Source: Bryobacterales bacterium (GTDB taxonomy: Bacteria; Acidobacteriota; Terriglobia; Bryobacterales; Bryobacteraceae). From it: a stretch of 8,486 bases of DNA. The notes under the pieces are model-generated. The model was given only the letters and a program-made list of their open reading frames with translations. It did no database searches and had not been told where the DNA came from. Positions 1-4,790 of the stretch are shown piece after piece. Positions within the stretch are counted from its first letter, which is position 1. The number at the start of each line of letters is the position of its first letter. Position numbers and translations under genes: made by a program. Location: assembly GCA_003132905.1 (NCBI GenBank), contig PKZC01000253.1:599-9084 (forward strand), written 5' to 3'.

Positions 1-2
1 AG

Positions 3-155
3 TTCTGGGATCTCCTGAAAACGTTTTGGAGCGACGAGCCGTTCCTTCGCCGGTATGTCGAAATGAAATACTTTGGCGCCGACTGGTGGCAACAGGATAC
101 CGACGGCCGATGGCAGCCGAAACCATCCGAGGTCTTCACGAATTCCGATCTTTAG
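3..155 (+). CDS. 3' end of an unidentified gene (C-terminal 50 residues)
   Basis: An open frame enters from the left edge (codons in phase with position 3) and ends at TAG 153-155. The visible tail begins FWDLLKTFWSDEPFLRRYV and ends in SEVFTNSDL. It contains five tryptophans in 50 residues, many acidic residues and an aromatic cluster (KYFGADWWQQD), a composition typical of folded protein rather than of a chance frame. I do not recognise the family. No start lies in the window, so the size is unknown. It reads towards the origin region and toward the initiator gene. No clear terminator follows; the downstream 200 bp is C-rich and featureless. The call rests only on amino-acid composition and an uninterrupted frame of 50 codons, so a chance frame is still possible. 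Confidence 0.5.
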   Translation, partial: FWDLLKTFWSDEPFLRRYVEMKYFGADWWQQDTDGRWQPKPSEVFTNSDL

Positions 156-360
156 CGTTGGGAGCGAAACTTCAAGTGACCTTGCGATGCGGCGACACTG
201 CATCCTGCATTACTCAAGCCCGCCACTCCCCAGCCTAGACGCGCCACACAACCGTAGAACCGGCATCTCGAACAAGTACTGCGTCAAAAAATCGCCCTCT
301 CTTTTCCTACCGCCCTGCTCTTCGCCCACCCGGTTTTGAAGTCTTTTGCGCGCTGGTCCG

Positions 361-397
361 GTGTTAATAAGGTTAGAGTCTGTGTTAAGTAGTGTTA
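361..397 (+). repeat. phased GTTA repeats with a weak DnaA-box-like site; candidate DNA-unwinding element
   Basis: GTTA occurs at 363, 372, 384 and 394, spaced 9, 12 and 10 bp, close to one helical turn; three copies are part of GTGTTA (361, 382, 392). The stretch is AT-richer than its surroundings. TGTTAATAA at 362-370 is, on the opposite strand, TTATTAACA, one mismatch from the DnaA-box consensus TTATNCACA. AT-rich direct repeats beside iterons and a DnaA box are the usual architecture of iteron-controlled origins. The unwinding role is inferred from this arrangement. Confidence 0.35.
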
Positions 398-439
398 CGG
401 CGTGGACGAATCCCCGTAACCCCCGGCCCGGCTTTACGG
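394..439 (+). promoter_or_regulatory. two mutually exclusive hairpins
   Basis: GTTACGG (394-400) is the exact complement of CCGTAAC (414-420), giving a 7-bp stem with a 13-nt loop. The CCGTAA part (414-419) can pair instead with TTACGG (434-439) across a 14-nt C/G-rich loop. The middle arm cannot do both. The same pairing is possible on either DNA strand. Alternating stems are a hallmark of attenuators and of antisense-RNA targets, but no transcript is known here. The element could equally be a protein-binding dyad of the origin. Confidence 0.35.
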
Positions 440-530
440 ATTTGTGTCGCTCGGCACCTGATACTACGAACTCTGGCACCTGATACTACGAATACAGGTA
501 CCTGAAACCCCGAAATACTGCACCTAAAAC

Positions 531-544
531 TACGAATCTTCGTA
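531..544. promoter_or_regulatory. inverted repeat formed from an iteron tail (TACGAA-TC-TTCGTA)
   Basis: The end of iteron 4 (TACGAA, 531-536) is followed after two bases by its exact inverse, TTCGTA (539-544), just before iteron 5. The step from iteron 4 to 5 is 26 bp rather than 22, the extra bases being taken up by this inverse half-site. In several iteron plasmids the autorepression operator is an inverted partial iteron bound by Rep dimers. That analogy suggests an operator function here; no direct evidence exists. Confidence 0.4.
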
Positions 545-566
545 GGTACCTGAAACCATGAATCTC

Positions 567-595
567 TTGACTTGGCACCTGAAACCACGAATATG
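567..595 (+). promoter_or_regulatory. candidate rep promoter overlapping iteron 6; may give a leaderless mRNA
   Basis: TTGACT (567-572) matches five of six bases of the -35 consensus. With a 17-bp spacer the -10 would be AATATG (590-595), a weak match. Transcription would then begin close to position 601, that is, at the initiator's ATG, which agrees with the absence of a properly spaced Shine-Dalgarno. Iteron 6 (574-591) fills the gap between the two hexamers, so Rep binding there would block RNA polymerase. The weak -10 makes this tentative. Confidence 0.35.
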
Positions 596-600
596 GGCGG

Positions 601-1698
601 ATGGCACCTAAAACTACGAATCCTGATGGTCATCTCCTGCCTGCTAAGCACAGCACCGGCGATCTGTTCATCTGCGACGTAGCAGATGCCGCGCTCAAGG
701 ATCTCATTCCGCAAATGGAGCATCCGTTCTTCTCCCTATCCAAAAAGCTAGATACTACGATTCGCAAATATGAACATAACGGTAACTGGCTGGAGATCGT
801 ACCGAGCGTCAAGGGCCTCGCGACCATCTACGACAAGGACATCCTGATCTATTGCATCTCACAGATCATGGAAAAACTGAAGCGCAAAGAGGCTGTCGGG
901 CCCCGTGTTCGGATTAAGAGCTATGACCTGCTCGTCTTCACCAATCGCGGTACGTCGGGCCCGGTGTATGACGGGCTGGTCAAAGCCATTGATCGCCTTG
1001 CAGGAACCCGAATAACCACAAACATTCGCACAGGGGATGAGGAGCAGCGGGAAAGCTTTGGGCTTATCGATGCCGCCGCCATTCGACGGAAACATGGCCT
1101 CGATGGCCGCTTGCTGTGGGTCGAAATTAAGCTGTCGGACTGGGTCTTTAACGTGATTCGCGGCCAGGAGGTTTTGACGCTGCATCGCGATTACTTCCGC
1201 CTCGGCAAGCCCCTCGAACGCCGGGTTTATGAACTTGCGCGCAAACATTGCGGGCGCCAGACAACGTGGCAGATCTCGATTGAAACCCTCCTCAAAAAGT
1301 CGGGTTCACAAAGTTCGATCAAGCGGTTTCGACAGCACGTGAAAGAGATTGCCCTGCATGATCACCTGCCTGACTATCGGCTTACTTTCGATGAAGGTGC
1401 CGATATGGTCATCTTCTTCAATCGGGACAACAAGTGGGTCGAGCGCCCCCTGCCCTCGGATAGCGAAACGCTGCCCCCCTTGCCGACCGAGGCCTATGAG
1501 GACGGACGCGAGGCTGCCCCCGGCTATGACATTCACGGTCTCGAAAAAGAATGGCGCGAATGGTGGGCCAGTTCGGGCAAACCGAAGCTCGACAATCCAG
1601 CCGCGGCCTTCATAGGTTTCTGCAGGAGCCGTCACAAGCGCGCGCCGATCCAGCGCGATGCCGATCGGGCCTGGGATGAGACCCCTACCCGCTCGTGA
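601..1698 (+). CDS. repA: plasmid replication initiator, RPA family
   Basis: This 365-residue protein should bind the adjacent iterons and initiate plasmid replication. Family call: the N-terminal part carries the RPA pattern, with GDLFICDVADA (20-30), MEHPFFSLSKK (39-49) and the block from YEHNG (57-61) through IVPSVKGLATIYDKDILIYC (66-85). A basic central region (about 165-260, with the arginine-rich stretch around SIKRFRQHVKE) is where a winged-helix DNA-binding domain is expected. The C-terminal tail EWREWW...GKPKL...FIGFCRSRHK (about 317-346) is also typical. Size is normal for the family. ATG 601 is the only usual start in this frame after the stop at 580-582; the next in-frame ATG (715) would delete the conserved N-terminus. 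GGGCGG abuts the ATG, too close to act as a normal ribosome site. Iteron 7 lies within codons 1-7, so the residues MAPKTTN are written by the iteron. Expected regulation is autorepression through iterons 6-7. Confidence 0.9.
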   Translation: MAPKTTNPDGHLLPAKHSTGDLFICDVADAALKDLIPQMEHPFFSLSKKLDTTIRKYEHNGNWLEIVPSVKGLATIYDKDILIYCISQIMEKLKRKEAVGPRVRIKSYDLLVFTNRGTSGPVYDGLVKAIDRLAGTRITTNIRTGDEEQRESFGLIDAAAIRRKHGLDGRLLWVEIKLSDWVFNVIRGQEVLTLHRDYFRLGKPLERRVYELARKHCGRQTTWQISIETLLKKSGSQSSIKRFRQHVKEIALHDHLPDYRLTFDEGADMVIFFNRDNKWVERPLPSDSETLPPLPTEAYEDGREAAPGYDIHGLEKEWREWWASSGKPKLDNPAAAFIGFCRSRHKRAPIQRDADRAWDETPTRS

Positions 1699-1862
1699 AA
1701 TCCGAAGCCGCGTTAAATGCCCGTTGACAGGTTCGCGGGATTTGCGGATGGGGTCGGTCGCGTTGAAAGGCAGAGCTCGCTTCCCTGCGAATCCTCGGTA
1801 CGCTGGCGTCGATTTTAACCCCACGGTCTCGGTGCCAATCTAGCACGCAGAGCATTTGTTGG

Positions 1863-1890
1863 TGGATATCCGTTAGCTATCGGATATCCA
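1863..1890. repeat. 28-bp near-perfect palindrome
   Basis: Arms TGGATATCCG (1863-1872) and CGGATATCCA (1881-1890) are exact reverse complements. Between them lies T-TAGCTA-T (1873-1880), whose core TAGCTA is itself palindromic, so 13 of 14 base pairs of the dyad match, with only the T/T pair at 1873/1880 failing. Each arm also contains the 8-bp palindrome GGATATCC. There is no T-run after it, so it is not a typical terminator. It is most likely a binding site for a dimeric DNA-binding protein, either the partition partner protein or another repressor. Confidence 0.7.
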
Positions 1891-2013
1891 ATTAGTAACT
1901 CTCAGATACTATGTGCGTATCCGTAATTGATCTGCGCTATCTGGTATCTATGCGATAGCCAGAGAGTAGCCTCTTGATATCGGATAGACTTCTGATACCA
2001 TCGCTTCCTGATA
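1865..2013. promoter_or_regulatory. GATA/TATC tetramer cluster; candidate partition centromere and operator
   Basis: In 149 bp the tetramer GATA occurs on the top strand at 1865, 1883, 1905, 1954, 1976, 1983, 1994 and 2010, and as TATC (bottom strand) at 1867, 1878, 1885, 1918, 1938, 1945 and 1978. That is 15 occurrences where roughly one would be expected by chance. Several steps are 11 or 22 bp (1883 to 1905, 1954 to 1976, 1983 to 1994). A further dyad pairs GCTATC (1936-1941) with GATAGC (1954-1959). In ParF/ParG-type (type Ib) systems the centromere and operator lie upstream of the ATPase gene and consist of short tetramer boxes bound by the ribbon-helix-helix partner. This cluster has the expected position and style, so I infer it is the centromere. 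Confidence 0.55.
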
Positions 2014-2024
2014 GTGATTTGCGT

Positions 2025-2030
2025 GAGGGA
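2025..2030 (+). promoter_or_regulatory. ribosome binding site of the ParA gene
   Basis: GAGGGA at 2025-2030 lies 5 nt before ATG 2036, with the GAGG core 7 nt away. It supports this start, which also places the deviant Walker A loop at the usual N-terminal position. Confidence 0.7.
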
Positions 2031-2035
2031 CAGGC

Positions 2036-2758
2036 ATGCCAACCATAGCATTCGTATCGCCGAAGGGAGGTGCCGGAAAAACCACTTCGGCTTTTCTGCT
2101 GTCCACAGCCTTGGCGAAGCTTTACGATGTGACCGTCATCGACGCCGATCCCAATCATCCGATTAAGAAGTGGGCAAGTGGCGGCAACGCGCCGCCGCGA
2201 TTGACGATCGTCTCCGATGTCGATGAGGACACGATCATCGAACGGATTGAAGACGCCGCGACTAAAACGCCGTTCGTCGTCGTCGATCTCGAAGGCACCG
2301 CGTCAAAGATTGTTGTCTATGCGATTACGCAGGCGGATCTGGTGATCATCCCGACGCAGGGCTCGCAGCTGGATGCGGACGAAGCGAGCAGGGCGATCCG
2401 CGTGGTGCTTCAAAGCGAAAAAATGACCGGCAAAGCAAAACCCTATGCCGTGCTGTTGACGCGGACGAACTCGTCGATCCGCACGCGTACCCAGGCGCAC
2501 ATTCAAAACGGGCTGATCGGCGCCGGTATTCCTGTCCTCGAAACCGAGCTCAATGAGCGCGACGCATTCCGGGCGATATTTTCCTTCCAGCAGACGCTCG
2601 ACGGCTTAAGCGCGGCGGACGTTCCCAATCTCGACAAGGCGAAACTCAACGTCTGGGAGTTTGTGCGCGAGGTTGTGGAGTGTTTGAAGGCGGAGGAGGG
2701 GGGCGGCAGGGAAGAAGAAGATGAAAAAACGTCAGAAGACATAGCGGGTGCTGCATGA
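2036..2758 (+). CDS. parA: ParA-family partition ATPase (short, type Ib-like)
   Basis: This 240-residue cytoplasmic ATPase should form ATP-dependent patches on the nucleoid that position plasmid copies before division. It begins at once with the deviant Walker A loop KGGAGKTT (residues 10-17), containing the signature lysine K10 and the phosphate-binding K15. VIDADPNHPIKKW (34-46) is the A' motif, and FVVVDLEG (80-87) is the Walker B segment with D84. There is no N-terminal helix-turn-helix extension, unlike the long P1/F-type ParA, so it groups with short ParF/VirC1-like ATPases. The last ~20 residues are rich in Glu and Gly and probably unstructured. It overlaps the next gene by 4 bp (ATGA at 2755-2758), indicating one operon with translational coupling. 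The ADP-side context 'DADPNHP...W' is also seen in VirC1 of Ti plasmids, which aids T-DNA transfer; beside rep, partition is much the more likely role. Confidence 0.9.
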   Translation: MPTIAFVSPKGGAGKTTSAFLLSTALAKLYDVTVIDADPNHPIKKWASGGNAPPRLTIVSDVDEDTIIERIEDAATKTPFVVVDLEGTASKIVVYAITQADLVIIPTQGSQLDADEASRAIRVVLQSEKMTGKAKPYAVLLTRTNSSIRTRTQAHIQNGLIGAGIPVLETELNERDAFRAIFSFQQTLDGLSAADVPNLDKAKLNVWEFVREVVECLKAEEGGGREEEDEKTSEDIAGAA

Positions 2759-3081
2759 ACACGCGCGTCAACCCCTTCGCAACCCTGGCAGATCCGCCGG
2801 TCTTCACGACCAAGCAAAAAGAAGACAAGCCGGTCGAAAAGGAAGTCATCGCGCGCATTGCCGAGGAAAATAATTTCCCAAGCCGGCAGGCGACGAAGAC
2901 TTCAAAGGAGCCGCCCCGGAAGCGTCGCGTTCATCGGACCGGCCGGAACCGGCAATTCAATATCAAGGCGACAAATGAAACCGTCGAGCGGTTCTATAAG
3001 ATGGCGGACGAAAAGCATGTGCCATTGGGCGAACTCCTCGAACAGGCGCTTGATGCTCTGGATGGGGCAGGGGGATCGTGA
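2755..3081 (+). CDS. small ribbon-helix-helix partition partner (ParG-like DNA-binding protein)
   Basis: This 108-residue protein probably binds the centromere as a dimer and stimulates the ParA ATPase. Its C-terminal 40 residues fit a ribbon-helix-helix fold: a strand QFNIKAT (67-73), a first helix from ETVERFYKMADEK (75-87) and a second helix from PLGELLEQALDAL (90-102). The first ~66 residues are low in hydrophobics and end in a very basic stretch (KRRVHRTGRNR, 56-66). A flexible basic tail before such a fold is the layout of ParG, where the tail contributes an arginine that activates the ATPase. Similar proteins in alphaproteobacteria are often annotated as stability/partitioning determinants. 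Its ATG overlaps the parA stop and has no good Shine-Dalgarno, as expected for translational coupling. The fold is inferred from the pattern, not from a search. Confidence 0.75.
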   Translation: MNTRVNPFATLADPPVFTTKQKEDKPVEKEVIARIAEENNFPSRQATKTSKEPPRKRRVHRTGRNRQFNIKATNETVERFYKMADEKHVPLGELLEQALDALDGAGGS

Positions 3082-3178
3082 TAAGGGTTTACTCAGTGGC
3101 AACTAATTCGGCCGGAACGCACTTCGCCAAGCGGTATCAGGCCTACGGTTCGTCTCATACGACGCGATGTAATGCCAA

Positions 3179-4411
3179 TCAATAAATCGGTTCCCACGCC
3201 CCCATCTGTTTCTTGCCGCTCCACTTAAAGTTAGCGAAATGGTCCTCGCCCTTCTTTCTCGCACGCGGCTCGTGCCATTTCGTATAGCCGAAGACAAATC
3301 TCAGTGTGCCGGCACCCTCAAAATCTCCGTCCTGATTTCTCAGCGAATACGAGACGACCGCGCCGCCATTATATGACGGGTGCGGCGCTGGCAGGAACAA
3401 ATTGATGAGAAAATACTGGTTTGCACGGGTACCCCCTCCAGCGACATCGTCGCTGACCGTCAGGAACCCGTAAGTCGTCCCAAGTTTCCTGAGCAATGCC
3501 GCCCCGAGAAGAATGCTGCTGTTGCTGTTAGGGTTGCTGATAATCCCCTGCAATGCGCTGAACTGCTCTTCCAAGTCCTTCAGGTCTGACGTTAAGGGAT
3601 CGTATGCCACTGATTGGGGGCCTCCCTGATCTTTCTTCGCCGCTGAGCCATTGTCATCAGGCGCGTGGGCTTCGTTGAGCTTGTCAACAGTCTTCTGTCG
3701 GGCTTCCATAATGCTCCCTATTAACGTGTTGATGTCGCTGTCATAGGCTGTCGCAAGCTCACCGGGATAGGCAGTCACGAGAAGATTCTGACTCTTTCCG
3801 TTCGTTGCGATAGCCGCTTCAAGATCGGAATAGAGAGCTTGGTCGTTGGCGCTGAACGTTGCACTCGTCTGCGTTGTTTGGCCCTTGAGCGCACTTAAGA
3901 TGCCGGCGCCGGCACTTATGAAAGGTGATATGAGGGGCGCCAATAAACCACCTTTCTTCGGCAAGAGGAACTTCTCATATTGCTGCTTGAGGAGTGTCGC
4001 CGCCGCCTTAAAGCCTAGGAAACTGGTGATCGCGTTCACGTTCGCCGGAATGGCGAGCAGTATCTGGCACGCGGGACGCGGTGCGGGCTTTGGAGCGACC
4101 GTCGTCGCTGCCTCGTTCGCATGCGACGCGGCTGGGCACAAATTCGCAGGAATTCCGTTGGCGATTTCAAGCGCCAGTTCGTTCACCGCCTCATACGCAA
4201 TAGCCTCGCTTTCAAAAGCCAGACTTGCCCCGCCGCCACCTCCGGCCGGAGTCGAGGCAGCACCGCCTGTGCCGCCTCCCGGTGGCCCGGTTGCAGATGT
4301 GGTGGTCGAGCTAGCCAGCCCAGGAACCTGGGCCGCGGCGGGAGTGCAAAGAAAGGCTGATCCGAATAGACAAATGCCTATGGCTTTGGCGAGAAGAGCG
4401 CTGAATCGCAA
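3179..4411 (-). CDS. exported protein of unknown function
   Basis: I do not recognise this family. The start is TTG (4409-4411), chosen because GGAGGT sits 6 nt upstream (complement of 4418-4423); the longer version from a GTG at 4450 has no ribosome site and would put extra residues before the signal peptide. The 410-residue product begins MRFSALLAKAIG, followed by a hydrophobic core to LC (21-22) and TPAAA|Q, a good signal peptidase I site after A27, so it should enter the periplasm or be secreted. Residues 28-63 form a Gly/Ala/Thr/Ser/Pro-rich linker. Only two cysteines remain after the signal (C92, C115), suggesting one disulfide. Residues 154-175 are hydrophobic (LLAPLISPFISAGAGILSAL) and could insert in a membrane or form a buried hairpin. 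Mid-protein is acidic and helical; the C-terminal ~90 residues look beta-rich and end KWSGKKQMGAWEPIY. It converges on the partition operon, 97 bp apart, and seems less GC-rich than the helicase gene. Confidence 0.75.
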   Translation of the reverse strand: MRFSALLAKAIGICLFGSAFLCTPAAAQVPGLASSTTTSATGPPGGGTGGAASTPAGGGGGASLAFESEAIAYEAVNELALEIANGIPANLCPAASHANEAATTVAPKPAPRPACQILLAIPANVNAITSFLGFKAAATLLKQQYEKFLLPKKGGLLAPLISPFISAGAGILSALKGQTTQTSATFSANDQALYSDLEAAIATNGKSQNLLVTAYPGELATAYDSDINTLIGSIMEARQKTVDKLNEAHAPDDNGSAAKKDQGGPQSVAYDPLTSDLKDLEEQFSALQGIISNPNSNSSILLGAALLRKLGTTYGFLTVSDDVAGGGTRANQYFLINLFLPAPHPSYNGGAVVSYSLRNQDGDFEGAGTLRFVFGYTKWHEPRARKKGEDHFANFKWSGKKQMGAWEPIY

Positions 4412-4790
4412 AGAATAACCTCCGAATTCTGACAGTGTCACGACCAACACGATCGAGCCTGATCATGCGATGCAACGACGGACTCCTCGAGTGCCGTGAC
4501 ATGACTTAACATTTCATCCTTCGCCTTGGTGTGCTATCTCGATCTGCTGCACCTTGTTGGAAGGCCACATGTTCTCCAGCATCGCACATCATTTGCCAGA
4601 GCTCTCCTGGTTCAAGAATGTATGCGCCTCGCGACGCATAGCGGCAGCAAGAGTGCCTTCGCCCCGCTGTCTTCGGGTCACGGACAAAGAGACGGGCAGG
4701 CACGCCCAACGCGTGAAACTGCGAGTAGTTGGAAAAGGAAGCGGATGGCACAGAAAGGCGCGAGGCCTTTGGCGCGCATCGCGATCAGCC
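4412..4790. other. gene-poor stretch between two minus-strand genes
   Basis: The stretch must contain the promoter of the exported-protein gene, but no clear -35/-10 pair is visible. A minus-strand frame of 81 codons (4751-4506, GTG start, no ribosome site) contains a fairly protein-like segment, ARLFVRDPKTAG and YILEPGELWQMMCDAGEHVAF, which might be the remnant of a decayed gene; I do not recognise it. A short dyad GACA-G-TGTC (4431-4439) lies upstream of the Shine-Dalgarno of the exported-protein gene. No strong terminator is seen after the helicase stop at 4791. Confidence 0.4.
4418..4423 (-). promoter_or_regulatory. strong Shine-Dalgarno that fixes a TTG start
   Basis: Reading the minus strand, GGAGGT lies 6 nt before TTG 4411-4409. 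No ATG is available in this frame near the signal peptide, and the signal sequence begins at exactly this TTG. This is the best evidence for starting the exported protein here. Confidence 0.7.

Larger units (their letters stand above)
156..452. other. non-coding stretch upstream of the iterons, left half of the presumed origin
   Basis: No convincing gene is present; open frames on the minus strand here run through the iterons and are translations of the repeats. Positions 156-350 show nothing I can name. Positions 361-397 are AT-rich with four GTTA repeats, and 394-439 can fold into alternative hairpins (both listed separately). The position between an upstream gene end and the iteron array suggests it is the helicase-loading or DNA-unwinding side of the origin. 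Confidence 0.5.
453..620 (+). repeat. iteron array, seven 18-bp copies (presumed Rep-binding sites of oriV)
   Basis: Consensus GGCACCTGAAACTACGAA. Copies start at 453, 475, 497, 519, 545, 574 and 603, so the steps are 22, 22, 22, 26, 29 and 29 bp. Copies 1 and 2 are identical (GGCACCTGATACTACGAA). Copies 3 and 5 carry GGTACC in place of GGCACC. Copies 4 and 7 share a 19-bp block, GCACCTAAAACTACGAATC. Copy 6 is GGCACCTGAAACCACGAA. All are in the same orientation. Directly repeated sites of this size beside an initiator gene are the standard signature of an iteron-controlled origin, where Rep binds to open the DNA and, at high copy number, handcuffs origins together. The first copies are regularly phased at about two turns, while the last three are more loosely spaced and overlap the rep promoter/start region. 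Confidence 0.9.
1699..2035. other. non-coding gap between rep and the partition operon
   Basis: No gene is supported. Positions 1699-1850 show no clear terminator or repeat. From about 1861 the base composition shifts to AT-rich and the stretch becomes dense with GATA/TATC tetramers and dyads (listed separately), running up to the ribosome site of the ParA gene. The parA promoter must lie here, but no pair of hexamers stands out; TTGATC at 1927-1932 with TATGCG at 1949-1954 is only a weak possibility. Confidence 0.6.

Noticed and set aside
210..723. Minus-strand open frames containing repeated FVVSGA-type peptides across 385-723 and 210-479.
   Set aside because: The peptide repeats are just the iterons read backwards; no ribosome site, and they overlap the origin and rep start.
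1724..1752. TTGACA at 1724-1729 as a promoter for the partition operon.
   Set aside because: No -10-like hexamer at 16-18 bp; the sequence there is GC-rich.
1306..1824. Minus-strand open frame of 172 codons opposite the end of rep.
   Set aside because: Overlaps the conserved RPA C-terminus on the other strand and shows no family motif or ribosome site.
3082..3178. Terminator between the convergent partition operon and exported-protein gene.
   Set aside because: Only very short imperfect dyads (such as around CGTC-TCATA-CGACG) and no T-run on either strand.
3846..4418. Plus-strand open frame of 190 codons opposite the exported-protein gene.
   Set aside because: The minus strand has a signal peptide and strong Shine-Dalgarno; the plus frame has Pro/Ala-rich shadow composition and no ribosome site.
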